From Spirosoma fluviale (GTDB lineage: Bacteria > Bacteroidota > Bacteroidia > Cytophagales > Cyclobacteriaceae), in NCBI GenBank assembly GCA_945897085.1, contig CAMDEU010000005.1, positions 1 to 51,303 of the forward strand: a stretch of DNA of 51,303 nucleotides, written 5' to 3'. A program made the translations under genes and the position numbers. Positions 25,653 through 34,027 of the stretch are shown in pieces. The notes beneath the pieces are model-generated. The model made no database searches and had not been told where the DNA came from. It saw nothing but the letters and a program-made list of their open reading frames with translations. The stretch's first letter is position 1, and every line of letters starts with the position of its first letter.

Positions 25653-26849
25653 TTACTTGGAGGGAGCAGCTTCCACTCGCAAAATGAAGTCACTCAAGAC
25701 ATTCATGTAGTTGATGAAAGCATCGTATGGGGTATCATAGGGGCTGAAATACTCGTGCACCGATCCATCTGAGAAGAATTTAGTGCAGATGTAATAAAAG
25801 TGATCGGAAGTCTGCAGGTATTCCCAATCGCGGAGCAAAGCAGGGTCTTTAATTTTCCTTATTTTCTTTTCCAGTTCATACAAGCGATCAAAAGCTTCGT
25901 CCTGCATGTCGTTACCAAGCCATGCGGTAAGATCGCGTTCCTCATCGGCCCAGGAAATCGGAGTAGGTACATGAATGTTGCTCACGGGAGAAAGGGCTGC
26001 TACCACCTCCAAAGGGGTAGAGAAGGTAAAGTTTGACTGCGTAAAAATCGCCTCTGGAAGGTGGCGCATGAAGTCAAAAATCCCAGTTTCTGCCCACTGG
26101 TGTTCACCGAATGTTTCGTAGTCCATAAATAAGTTGACCACTGGCTCTTCTTTAGGTAATGCATTGAGCCAATTCACAAACTTGTCTGTGGTCAGTGGAT
26201 AATCTCCCCAAGTATTGTCTCCAAATCGGAAGGCAATGTCATCCGAAAGGCGGAAATTTTTGAGTAGTATTTTGAGTTTTGGGTTCTTCGCATTGGAATA
26301 GACATAATTGGGGCTTTTCCATCCCAGAATATGTTTTGCACCTTCGGTAAGCATCCCTTGGTAACCTAGCTCAGCTACCATTGCTCCAATATCATCTGAG
26401 TAGATCAATTCGGTATTTCGGAATACTCTTGGGCTATATCCGTTGAAAAGCTCCTTGATTCTGTCCTGGTGTTTGTGAACCAAGGCAAAAAATTCATCCT
26501 TGCTTTTGAGCGCCGCTAGGGAGTGGGAGTAGGTTTCATTCAGTAGCTCCACATGGCCTGTAGCCACCAATCGTTGAAAGCTTTCCAGCACATCAGGAGC
26601 ATAAGCTTCCATCTGGTCCAAGAAGGTACCTGAAATAGAAAATGCCACTTTGAATCTACCCTGGTAGCGTTGAATAAGCTCCAACAAAAGGGAGTTCATC
26701 GGGAGGTAGCATTTCTGCGCTGCTTTTTGAATGACATTCCGGTTGAGGTAGTCATTCCAATAGTAGTGATCTTCCCCAATATCAAAAAATCGGTAGGGCT
26801 TCAGCCTATAGGGTTGATGGACTTGAAAATAAAAGCAGACAGTTCTCAT
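25653..26849 (-). CDS. Glycoside hydrolase family 57 (alpha-amylase/4-alpha-glucanotransferase type)
   Basis: Cytoplasmic alpha-glucan-acting enzyme of GH57. The start is the ATG at 26849; the longer frame runs back into the upstream gene. The conserved regions appear in order: FQVHQPYR at the N-terminus, ISGTFLDQ, FRNTELIYSDDIG (region containing the nucleophile Glu), and MDYETFGEHQW (region with the acid Asp). Length 398 is at the short end for the family. Its ATG overlaps the stop of the GT4 gene, and it is last in a three-gene operon with debranching enzyme. Hydrolase versus transferase activity cannot be separated. Confidence 0.9.
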   Translation of the reverse strand: MRTVCFYFQVHQPYRLKPYRFFDIGEDHYYWNDYLNRNVIQKAAQKCYLPMNSLLLELIQRYQGRFKVAFSISGTFLDQMEAYAPDVLESFQRLVATGHVELLNETYSHSLAALKSKDEFFALVHKHQDRIKELFNGYSPRVFRNTELIYSDDIGAMVAELGYQGMLTEGAKHILGWKSPNYVYSNAKNPKLKILLKNFRLSDDIAFRFGDNTWGDYPLTTDKFVNWLNALPKEEPVVNLFMDYETFGEHQWAETGIFDFMRHLPEAIFTQSNFTFSTPLEVVAALSPVSNIHVPTPISWADEERDLTAWLGNDMQDEAFDRLYELEKKIRKIKDPALLRDWEYLQTSDHFYYICTKFFSDGSVHEYFSPYDTPYDAFINYMNVLSDFILRVEAAPSK

Positions 26850-28135
26850 GCGCGTTGAGCTAAAGTTTTTTCGTAAACAGTCACTAGTTTGGCAGCAACA
26901 TGCTCCCACTTCAATTTTTTCAATTCATCTGCTCCTAATTCGGTAAACATTCGAGCGATGCCTTGGTAGTGTAAAAGTCCAAAAATGGCATCTGCCATGG
27001 CATCCACATCCCAAAAATCAATTTTGATGGCATTGTTCAGCACCTCAGCTACTCCAGATTGCTTGGAGATGATGACAGGGGTATTATGCCGTACCGCTTC
27101 TAGGGGGGCGATTCCGAAGGGTTCAGATACAGATGGCATCACGTATACATCGCTGATGGCATACATGTGATCTACATCGTCTCCTTTCAAGAATCCAGTG
27201 AAGTGAAACTTGGTACCCATTCGAAGTTCTGCCACACGATCCACCATTTTATTGAGCAAATCCCCCGATCCTGCCATGACAAACCGCACATTTGGGTCTC
27301 GATCAATTACTTTTTTGGCAGCTTCCACAAAGTATTCAGGACCCTTTTGGTAGGTAATTCGACCGAGGAAGGTTACGATTTTCTCCGGCACCTTTTTCTG
27401 ATAGGTTGAGGTAATGATGCTTGCATCCAGTACAGCGTTGTGCAGCACAGTTACTTTTTCGGGAGGGATGCCGTATTTCCGCACGCAAATGTTTTTGGTG
27501 AGCTGACTTACCGCTACCACATGATCTGCGGCATGCATGCCAGCACGTTCAATCTCAAATACAGGAAAATTGACCGACTCCCCAGATCGATCGTACTCGG
27601 TGGCATGTACATGGACGACTAGGGGCTTGCCGCTCATTTCCTTGGCAGCAATTCCCGCAGGGTAGGCAAGCCAATCGTGGGCATGGATGATGTCAAAATC
27701 ACTTCGGTCGCGGGCGATCTGTGCTCCGACCAGGGCATAGCGAGATACTTCCTCCATGAGGTTTTTACCATATTTGCCGCTAAACTGGTAGTTGGTGGAA
27801 AATACACTCTCATCCACATCGGTCCGGTCGTGAATGGCATAATCCGTATATTTTTTGAATGCTTTGGGACCCAAATAGGGTACCAAAAAGCTATTGACTT
27901 CGAGGTAAGTCAGGTTTTTCCAGAGCTTTTTAAATCGGCGCTCCCGGTAATCAACCGTCACTCCGCTGGCATTGACAAAGTCTGCCACAGGCTCCTCATC
28001 TCCCCAGAGTTTGGGAACCACAAAAATCACTTCTTGCTTGTGGATATTCATTCCTTGAATCAATCCATAGCAAGCCGTGCCTAGTCCTCCAGAGATATGT
28101 GGTGGAAATTCCCACCCAAACATGAGTACTTTCAT
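26846..28135 (-). CDS. GT4/GT5-type glycosyltransferase (glycogen/starch synthase-like)
   Basis: GT-B fold glycosyltransferase. The N-terminus FGWEFPPHISGGLG resembles the glycine-rich donor loop of glycogen synthases, HAHDWLAYPAG is typical of that group, and EPFGIAPLEAVRHNTPVI is the C-terminal EX7E donor-binding motif. Length 429, shorter than GlgA. It starts 10 bases after the debranching enzyme and overlaps GH57 by four bases. In context it likely elongates or recycles alpha-1,4-glucan, but the sugar donor is not proven. Confidence 0.88.
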   Translation of the reverse strand: MKVLMFGWEFPPHISGGLGTACYGLIQGMNIHKQEVIFVVPKLWGDEEPVADFVNASGVTVDYRERRFKKLWKNLTYLEVNSFLVPYLGPKAFKKYTDYAIHDRTDVDESVFSTNYQFSGKYGKNLMEEVSRYALVGAQIARDRSDFDIIHAHDWLAYPAGIAAKEMSGKPLVVHVHATEYDRSGESVNFPVFEIERAGMHAADHVVAVSQLTKNICVRKYGIPPEKVTVLHNAVLDASIITSTYQKKVPEKIVTFLGRITYQKGPEYFVEAAKKVIDRDPNVRFVMAGSGDLLNKMVDRVAELRMGTKFHFTGFLKGDDVDHMYAISDVYVMPSVSEPFGIAPLEAVRHNTPVIISKQSGVAEVLNNAIKIDFWDVDAMADAIFGLLHYQGIARMFTELGADELKKLKWEHVAAKLVTVYEKTLAQRA

Positions 28136-28145
28136 AGGGAATCCA

Positions 28146-30065
28146 TTAAACCTGTTTGACTAAGTCCATCATGCGGAGAAGCTCTGCAATGCTCCATGCT
28201 TGCGATACAGCCCCCTTGGGACGGTGTGGGGCATCCCCATCGTATATCTCAGCCACCGTTCCTACTCCATATTGAGTCATGACCCCATCAAAGCCTTTGA
28301 TGATTTTTTCCACAAAAATTTTGGCCGCTTTTCCATGTAAGCGGAGATAGCCCTCCGCAAAATGTCCCAAAAGCCAGGCCCAGACCGTTCCGTTGTGGTA
28401 GGCTAGGTCTCTACTGATTTGATTTCCAAAATAGTAGCCTTTGTATCCCGGATCATCTGGGGATAGCGAACGAAGTCCTCTTGGGGTGAGTAGTTTGGAT
28501 TTGACAATTTCCAATACTTTATCGCATTTTTCTTCTTCCAAAATCCGATAGGGCAGGGAAGTTGCAAGCACCATGTTGGGCCGAATAGACCAATCTTTTT
28601 CTTCTTCATCGACTACATCCGCTAGGTAGCCATAGTCCCAGGACCAGAATTCCCGATCAAAAGATTCTTTCACTTTCGCAGCCAAGCTAAGGTATTCTTC
28701 TTCCCCACTAAGTTCATGGTAGAAGCACAAGGCATTGTACCATAGGGCTTGAACTTCAACAGGGCAGCCTATTCTCGGCGTAACGGGACCATCTGGAGTG
28801 ATAGCATCCATCCAGGTGAGCGCAATGCCCTCCTGCCCTCCCCAGAGTAGGCCTGAAGGGAGCATGTGGATGTGATAGTCTGTGCCTTCCTTGAATCCTT
28901 CGATTATTCCACGGAGTTTGGCTAGGTAACGATCCTTCACAGTCTTTTTATCTCCAGTGTACTGAATGTAGTTTTGTAAAGACCAAAAAAACCAGAGCGG
29001 AGCGTCTATGGAGGTCATGTTGGTGTAATCTCCACTCCCAATATTGGGAAAAAGGGCTCCTTTCAGATCTTTGGACATCGTGTCCATTATCTCTAAAAAG
29101 GTTTCAGGTTCACCTGTTGCCAATGTTAAACCCGGAGCAGCGATGAAGGTGTCTCTGCCCCACCATCCAAACCAAGGGTAGCCTGCGATGACGCGCACTT
29201 CCCCATCTCGCTTTCGGATAAACTGTCCAGCAGAATTTTTTAAGCAATTTTCAAAGTTGTTTCTCGGGATTCGACGTGCGATTTCTTTGCTAAATGCATT
29301 TGTTCGGGTTTCTGGATCTGCATCGGTTAGGCCTGCAGAAAAAATGACTGACTCGCCTTTACTGATTTCAAATTCAAGGTATCCCGGTACAAACAAGTCT
29401 TCTTGGTAGTCGTAGCCTCGCTCCCGTTCTTGAATATACTCCAGGTTGTGGTACCAGTCCGGTTGGGAATGGAAAGTTGCCTCCTTGGACAGTTGAAGGT
29501 AAAGCGGATCGTAGTTGGGATACAATTGAAACTTTACTCCATTTGCAACTAACTCGTAGTCTCGATTGAGGCTATCGTTGGCTTTCATGAGCTGGTGGTA
29601 GCCACGAAAAGCGAGAAAAGGCTGGATGCGTAACGTGGTGGGTGAATGGGCCTCCAGTAAGGTGTATCGAATCATAACTCGGTCTCGGTTGGAGTCTAGG
29701 ATCAGCTCCTTCTGAAGAAGAACACCCCCTACACGGTAGGTCAACTTTGGAATAGGTTCCGAATCGAAATCCTCCAAATACTTATGCCCTCTAGGGGAAT
29801 AATTTCCAGGAAATTTGGCAATGCCTAAGTTGAAGTTCGCCCCATGCTGAATGACCGTCTCATGTAAGGTTGAGAGTAACACGTGATTTTGTGAATCGAT
29901 TTGGGGTTGCGGCACCACTAGTAGGCCATGATATTTCCTAGTATTGCAGCCAATAATGGTGGTGCTTGTGTAGGCTCCAGATCGATTGGTACGAATGATT
30001 TCCCGCTCTAGGGAATAATTTAGATTGATTAGTTGGGATTTATCAAAATGGATATAGCTACTCAT
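28146..30065 (-). CDS. Glycogen debranching enzyme (amylo-alpha-1,6-glucosidase type)
   Basis: Cytoplasmic enzyme cutting alpha-1,6 branch points in glycogen. An N-terminal beta-sandwich domain (residues about 1-270, with NRSGAYTSTTIIGCNTRKYHGLLV) precedes an (alpha/alpha)6 catalytic domain. That domain carries GYPWFGWWGRDTF, SIDAPLWFFW, LLWGGQEGIALTWMDA and SPDDPGYKG, all hallmarks of the bacterial debranching family. Length 639. It is first in the operon with the GT4 and GH57 genes, giving a compact glucan-remodelling set. Confidence 0.92.
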   Translation of the reverse strand: MSSYIHFDKSQLINLNYSLEREIIRTNRSGAYTSTTIIGCNTRKYHGLLVVPQPQIDSQNHVLLSTLHETVIQHGANFNLGIAKFPGNYSPRGHKYLEDFDSEPIPKLTYRVGGVLLQKELILDSNRDRVMIRYTLLEAHSPTTLRIQPFLAFRGYHQLMKANDSLNRDYELVANGVKFQLYPNYDPLYLQLSKEATFHSQPDWYHNLEYIQERERGYDYQEDLFVPGYLEFEISKGESVIFSAGLTDADPETRTNAFSKEIARRIPRNNFENCLKNSAGQFIRKRDGEVRVIAGYPWFGWWGRDTFIAAPGLTLATGEPETFLEIMDTMSKDLKGALFPNIGSGDYTNMTSIDAPLWFFWSLQNYIQYTGDKKTVKDRYLAKLRGIIEGFKEGTDYHIHMLPSGLLWGGQEGIALTWMDAITPDGPVTPRIGCPVEVQALWYNALCFYHELSGEEEYLSLAAKVKESFDREFWSWDYGYLADVVDEEEKDWSIRPNMVLATSLPYRILEEEKCDKVLEIVKSKLLTPRGLRSLSPDDPGYKGYYFGNQISRDLAYHNGTVWAWLLGHFAEGYLRLHGKAAKIFVEKIIKGFDGVMTQYGVGTVAEIYDGDAPHRPKGAVSQAWSIAELLRMMDLVKQV

Positions 30066-30125
30066 CGGGGAAAATTGAATTCAACTAAAAATAAGCTATT
30101 GCAGGGATAAGAAAAATTAAAGTTC

Positions 30126-30156
30126 AAAAAATAAAGGTTATGGAGACATAACCTTT
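30126..30156 (-). terminator. Rho-independent terminator downstream of the 53-residue ORF
   Basis: A perfect 10-bp stem AAAGGTTATG/CATAACCTTT (30133-30156) with a 4-base loop is followed on the minus strand by A and T6 (30126-30132). It begins 15 bases after the stop codon of the small ORF and ends 60 bases before the debranching gene. Confidence 0.8.
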
Positions 30157-30171
30157 AGCTATTCTTGTGTT

Positions 30172-30333
30172 TCAGGAATGAACCGCTTCCTTTTGCAGTT
30201 CCTCGCAGGTTTTGATGGACTCTTCAAACTTGCTGAGGTAGTTTTTAATCTGCAGGATATTTACTGGTTTCACTACCGGAAATTTCGGAGATGATTTAAA
30301 CAGAGTAAACATAACTGTTGGTTTAGTTTTCAT
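30172..30333 (-). CDS. Small hypothetical protein, 53 residues
   Basis: A short frame from ATG at 30333 encoding a lysine-rich, soluble-looking protein (MKTKPTVMFTLFKSSPKF to KEAVHS) with no signal peptide or membrane segment. I do not recognise a family. A longer version of the frame runs back through the tRNA and is not credible. In favour of a real gene: it is bracketed by two minus-strand terminators, one just upstream ending the tRNA transcript and one just downstream ending its own. Against: no clear -7 element upstream; the nearest is AACATTTG with one mismatch. Confidence 0.5.
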   Translation of the reverse strand: MKTKPTVMFTLFKSSPKFPVVKPVNILQIKNYLSKFEESIKTCEELQKEAVHS

Positions 30334-30375
30334 TTTAGTTTGCAAATGTTGTGCCAAAATGAAGAGATTGATAAC

Positions 30376-30397
30376 AAAAAACCCCTCTTGGGAGGGG
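30376..30397 (-). terminator. Terminator of tRNA-His
   Basis: CCCCTC/GAGGGG stem with a 4-base loop followed on the minus strand by T6, starting 6 bases after the mature 3' end of the tRNA. Confidence 0.85.
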
Positions 30398-30402
30398 CTT
30401 TG

Positions 30403-30477
30403 GGTGAAAGACCGGGCTCGAACCGGCGACCTCTGGATCCACAAACCAGCGCTCTAACCAACTGAGCTACAATCACC
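30403..30477 (-). tRNA. tRNA-His (GTG anticodon)
   Basis: The minus strand folds as a cloverleaf. It has D-arm GCTC...GAGC, anticodon loop TTGTGGA (GTG, His), variable AGGTC and T-arm GCCGG TTCGAGC CCGGT. An extra G at 30477 is in place for the histidine-specific G-1. The acceptor stem GTGATTG/CTTTCAC holds two T-T mismatches (5:68 and 6:67), and the anticodon stem has T-T at 31:39. CCA is not encoded in full. A promoter-like TACTTTTG lies 41 bases upstream and a terminator follows. Confidence 0.85.
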
Positions 30478-30517
30478 ATGTGGGATTCCAACTCTCAGCT
30501 TACCTTGAATTGGTTTG

Positions 30518-30525
30518 CAAAAGTA
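30518..30525 (-). promoter_or_regulatory. -7 element of the tRNA-His gene
   Basis: TACTTTTG on the minus strand matches TAnnTTTG. A near-match CTTG for the -33 TTTG occurs at 30546-30549, 20 bases further upstream. Confidence 0.6.
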
Positions 30526-30616
30526 AGGACTGTCTTCCTTTGGAGCAAGACAGAGGCAATTTATTTGTTTGAAAAATACACATGGGCCTAATTTATAAGG
30601 CTAGTAATTTTAATCT

Positions 30617-30706
30617 GATTATTCTCTTTTTTACTGGCAACTAAAGAAAGTAAGATTTGGAGTTCAATTAAGTGAGCTGTTGACCATGGTATGATTGCGG
30701 ATAATC
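30617..30706 (+). repeat. Inverted-repeat-ended intergenic element, copy C (about 90 bp, deleted form)
   Basis: Starts with GATTATTCTC (an eroded GATTATCCGC), carries the shared block GATTTGGAGTTCAATTAAG and TGAGCTGTTGACC, and ends in ATTGCGGATAATC. Compared with copy B the left 65 bases align well and the centre is missing. The remainder of the 30526-30874 gap has no reading frame; apart from this element and a promoter-like motif at 30815 I see nothing in it. Confidence 0.65.
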
Positions 30707-30814
30707 CTAATTTTTAATCTGCTTCTAGCTGGTTCAACTCATTTCTGCACCTGAGGGCAGCGAAGCAGGGCAGAGCCTCCCGCCTTTTCACGAAGTATTC
30801 CGCGCTTGATTGCC

Positions 30815-30822
30815 TATATTTG
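30815..30822 (+). promoter_or_regulatory. -7 element of the DEAD-box helicase gene
   Basis: TATATTTG matches TAnnTTTG, 52 bases before the ATG at 30875. No clear -33 TTTG. Confidence 0.5.
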
Positions 30823-30874
30823 TGTTTCTGAACCAATCTAGGTTCCTATTTTCTAACTATTCCCTCGCTACCTA

Positions 30875-32245
30875 ATGAGCAACGAACCGATAGGATTTGA
30901 TGCCTTCAAGCTAAACAAACAATTGCTCGATGCTGTAGCCGAATCTGGTTATACCGTTCCTACTCCAATCCAAGAACAAACTATTCCACTTGCTCTTGCG
31001 GGGCATGATGTTTTGGGAATAGCACAGACAGGTACAGGTAAAACTGCTGCCTACCTATTGCCCTTGCTCATGAAAATAAAGTATGCACAGGGCATGCACC
31101 CAAGGGGGGTGGTGTTGGCACCTACGCGAGAACTGGTCATGCAAATTGAAGAAGTGGCCCAGCACTTGGCAAAATACACAGGTCTTCGAATCGCTAGTCT
31201 TTATGGAGGCCTTGGCCCCAAAACGCAAATTGAGCGCGTAGCAGCAGGAGTTGACCTCCTCATCTCCACGCCAGGAAGGTTTATGGACCTCTACAGAAAA
31301 GGAGCTATTTATACCAAAGACTTAAAAACCATGGTATTGGATGAGGCTGATAAAATGATGGACATGGGATTTATGCCTCAAATCCGAGCGATTCTAGAGG
31401 TAATTCCATCCAAGCGCCAAAACTTGCTCTTCTCCGCTACCTTTTCCGGAAGGATAGACCACTTGGCAGCGGAATTTTTGGAGTTCCCTGAGCGCGTTGA
31501 AGTAGCTCCTTCTGCCACTACGGCAGAGACGATCGCCCAAGTTATCTACAACGTTCCCAATATTAAAACCAAGATCAACTTGCTTGCCCATTTGCTCGAG
31601 AATGAAGAAATCAACCGGGCCATGATTTTTACGCGAAGCAGAAAAAATGCGGAGTCGGTTTATTCCTTTTTGGATCGCAAGCATTTTGGAGAGATTCGAG
31701 TAATCCATGCCAACAAAGGGCAAAACACGCGGATCAACTCTATGGAAGACTTTAAGGCAGGCGATGTTCGAATCTTGGTAGCTACGGATGTAGCCTCTCG
31801 AGGATTGGATGTGACCTTGGTATCGCATGTGATCAATTTTGATGTTCCCTTGATCTATGAAGATTATGTGCATCGTATCGGTCGAACGGGTAGAGCTGAG
31901 AATGAAGGAAAAGCCATCACTTTTGTCAACCCAGCTGAGTCCTACCATTTCGAAAAAATCGAAGGCCTTATCCGCATGAAGGTTGATGAGTTGCCCATTC
32001 CGGATGAGGTAGATGTACCTGCTACGCCTTTTGAAGAAAAGCAAGGCTATGAAAGGGAGTTGGACCGGCTCAAGCAGCGGGACAACCCCGACTACAAAGG
32101 AGCTTTCCATGAAAAGAAGGAGCGCCCCAAAGAAAACATTGGTAAGGGTGCAAAAGTAAAGGCTAAGAAGAAGCAGAAAAAGCCAAACCGAAATCAGCTA
32201 AAAACGAAAAACCAAAAAAATAGAGGAAAACACGGAGAGGGGTAA
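30875..32245 (+). CDS. DEAD-box RNA helicase (RhlE-like)
   Basis: ATP-dependent RNA helicase involved in RNA remodelling such as ribosome assembly or decay. Motifs in order: FDAFKLNKQL with the Q motif PTPIQEQTIP, AQTGTGKTAA (I), PTRELVMQ (Ia), STPGRFMD (Ib), DEAD (II, within MVLDEADKMMD), FSATFS (III), FTRSRKNAES (IV), ATDVASRGLDV (V) and HRIGRTGRA (VI). The last 60 residues are very Lys-rich and likely unfolded, as in RhlE-type proteins. Length 456. It stands alone and is convergent with the M28 peptidase. Confidence 0.94.
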   Translation: MSNEPIGFDAFKLNKQLLDAVAESGYTVPTPIQEQTIPLALAGHDVLGIAQTGTGKTAAYLLPLLMKIKYAQGMHPRGVVLAPTRELVMQIEEVAQHLAKYTGLRIASLYGGLGPKTQIERVAAGVDLLISTPGRFMDLYRKGAIYTKDLKTMVLDEADKMMDMGFMPQIRAILEVIPSKRQNLLFSATFSGRIDHLAAEFLEFPERVEVAPSATTAETIAQVIYNVPNIKTKINLLAHLLENEEINRAMIFTRSRKNAESVYSFLDRKHFGEIRVIHANKGQNTRINSMEDFKAGDVRILVATDVASRGLDVTLVSHVINFDVPLIYEDYVHRIGRTGRAENEGKAITFVNPAESYHFEKIEGLIRMKVDELPIPDEVDVPATPFEEKQGYERELDRLKQRDNPDYKGAFHEKKERPKENIGKGAKVKAKKKQKKPNRNQLKTKNQKNRGKHGEG

Positions 32246-32310
32246 TTCCTTGAACTTATGGGTTGCTCTCAACAAGAATGCGAGCAACACCTTTGTAGAT
32301 CAAAGTAGGT

Positions 32311-32340
32311 AAAAAAAGAAGGGGCCAATTGGCCCCTTCT
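32311..32340 (-). terminator. Terminator of the M28 peptidase gene
   Basis: A 24-bp perfect palindrome (32317-32340, core GGGGCCAATTGGCCCC) followed on the minus strand by a T7-type run, 3 bases after the stop codon at 32344. No T-run follows on the plus strand, so the helicase may need another terminator. Confidence 0.85.
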
Positions 32341-32343
32341 CTG

Positions 32344-33840
32344 TTATCGGTCTGTTCTGGTATTGGTTCCATCCACAGGAGTCCGCTGCTCTCTATTGGC
32401 AAGGTCCCAGGCGGTATGGAAGATCAATTGAGCGCGCTTGGTCATCAAAGGAAATTCAATTTTGTCCACCGTATCGGTTACCTGATGGTAGTCGTCATGT
32501 ACCCCGTTGAAGAAAAAGATCACTGGGATATTGAACTTGGCAAAATTGTAATGGTCAGAACGGTAGTAAAAACGATTTGGATCGTCCGCTGCATCGTATC
32601 TGTAATCTAGGATAAGGTTGGTGTAAGTAATGTTGTTGTACTCATTGATTTTTTTCAATTGAGTGGAAAGCATCTCCGAGCCAATGACATACACATAGTC
32701 CTTGTTCGCTTCTTTCTGGTATTCGTAGTCAATTCTACCCACCATGTCAATGTTGATGTTATTGACCGTGTTGGCAATTGGGAATACAGGGTTTTCCGCA
32801 TAGTATTCAGATCCTAAAAGACCTTTTTCTTCGCCTGTAACATTCAGAAATAAAAGGCTTCTTCTAGGCTTCACTCCTTCTTTGGCTGCTTTTGCAAAAG
32901 CTTCCGCAATTTCCATGACAGATACAGTTCCTGAACCATCATCATCGGCACCATTGAAAGCATCGCCAGTGGAGCTCACACCCACGTGGTCGTAGTGTGA
33001 GGAGATCACTAATACTTCTTCTTTCTTATCCGTTCCTTCCAAAAAGCCCATTACATTGACCGCATCCACTGGAGTTTTAGTCTTTACGATCTGGTAGCTT
33101 GCTTTTTGCGATGCAATGGTTTCAGGATTGGTTTTTGCTGCTTCCTTCAATGTCTCTACAGATGCACCAAACAATTGCGCCATCTTGTCTGAACTCACCA
33201 TAAACACCGGACGTTGCTTGATTTCCTGATCAAAGCCAATTCGGCCAGTGCCAGCCATGGACTTGTAGCGATTGGCGATGCGGTCAAAATTAGCTTGTCC
33301 TTCCATGGTAACAATCACGATTCCAGCAGCTCCAGCATCCATCACTTTTGCGACCAAGTCATTGCTTCTTACTCCCACAGCCCACAGCCCTACGAGTTTG
33401 CCCTTTACATCCACTTTGGCAAGGTTTTCATCGCTCACCAGGCCTAAGAACACTAGGTCTGTTTTCACTGCTTTCGATAGATTGCCGTCTCCAGTAAATA
33501 CAAAGTCTGTGTTTTCCACCAACTTGGTTTTTCCGATTTGAAGACTCACTTGTGTGAAGAGGGAACTTACCAAAGGAACGTTTTGAAAGTAGCTGCCTCC
33601 ATTAGGAGCAGTTAAGCCTAGGCCTTTGTAAAAATCAGCAAGGTAGTTGGCAGCAATTTTTCCTTCTGGAGAACCTGTATCACGGCCTTTCATCTCATCT
33701 GATGCCAGATAGGTTAGGTGCTTGGTAAGATCCTCTACCGTAATGGTGTTGGCATATTTTACTTGAACAGGGTTTTGAGCCCAGGCTGTCGTGAGGGTTG
33801 CAAACCCTAACACAACACTCAATAGGTATTTATTTTTCAT
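32344..33840 (-). CDS. Secreted M28 family zinc aminopeptidase
   Basis: Exported di-zinc peptidase. The signal peptide ends at about residue 21 (TAWAQ). A protease-associated (PA) insert occupies roughly residues 125-255. The M28 catalytic core has SSHYDHVG (His and Asp), NGADDDGSGTVSVMEIA (bridging Asp), NVTGEEKGLLGSEYYAENP (Glu-Glu), NIDMVGR and, near the C-terminus, YRSDHYNFAKFNIPVIFFF with the final His. Length 498. It would release amino acids from peptides in the periplasm or outside. Confidence 0.93.
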   Translation of the reverse strand: MKNKYLLSVVLGFATLTTAWAQNPVQVKYANTITVEDLTKHLTYLASDEMKGRDTGSPEGKIAANYLADFYKGLGLTAPNGGSYFQNVPLVSSLFTQVSLQIGKTKLVENTDFVFTGDGNLSKAVKTDLVFLGLVSDENLAKVDVKGKLVGLWAVGVRSNDLVAKVMDAGAAGIVIVTMEGQANFDRIANRYKSMAGTGRIGFDQEIKQRPVFMVSSDKMAQLFGASVETLKEAAKTNPETIASQKASYQIVKTKTPVDAVNVMGFLEGTDKKEEVLVISSHYDHVGVSSTGDAFNGADDDGSGTVSVMEIAEAFAKAAKEGVKPRRSLLFLNVTGEEKGLLGSEYYAENPVFPIANTVNNINIDMVGRIDYEYQKEANKDYVYVIGSEMLSTQLKKINEYNNITYTNLILDYRYDAADDPNRFYYRSDHYNFAKFNIPVIFFFNGVHDDYHQVTDTVDKIEFPLMTKRAQLIFHTAWDLANREQRTPVDGTNTRTDR

Positions 33841-33961
33841 TTTTTTTCATTTAAGACCCTAAGCTAGCTAATTTTTTTGCCCTCAAAAAAACCACTTATC
33901 ATTTCTGCGTGTTATAGGATAAATTTTAAACTTGTGCCTCGGCAATTTCTTACGGAAAGTA

Positions 33962-33969
33962 TACCTTTG
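33962..33969 (+). promoter_or_regulatory. -7 element of gcvP
   Basis: TACCTTTG matches TAnnTTTG and lies 58 bases before the ATG at 34028. It falls inside the longer open frame beginning at 33932, which argues for the later start. Confidence 0.5.
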
Positions 33970-34027
33970 TACACGTAAAATCGGAAAGAATTCACACCCA
34001 AATAGTTCATACGTTCAACCCTTACTT

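Noticed and set aside
30172-30444. 90-residue reading of the small ORF
   Set aside because: The upstream part runs through the tRNA terminator and the tRNA itself; only the 53-codon part from 30333 is plausible.
31394-32110. Open frame of 238 codons antisense to the DEAD-box helicase
   Set aside because: It lies wholly inside a gene with all helicase motifs, has no recognisable domain or promoter, and reads like mirrored codon use of the sense strand.
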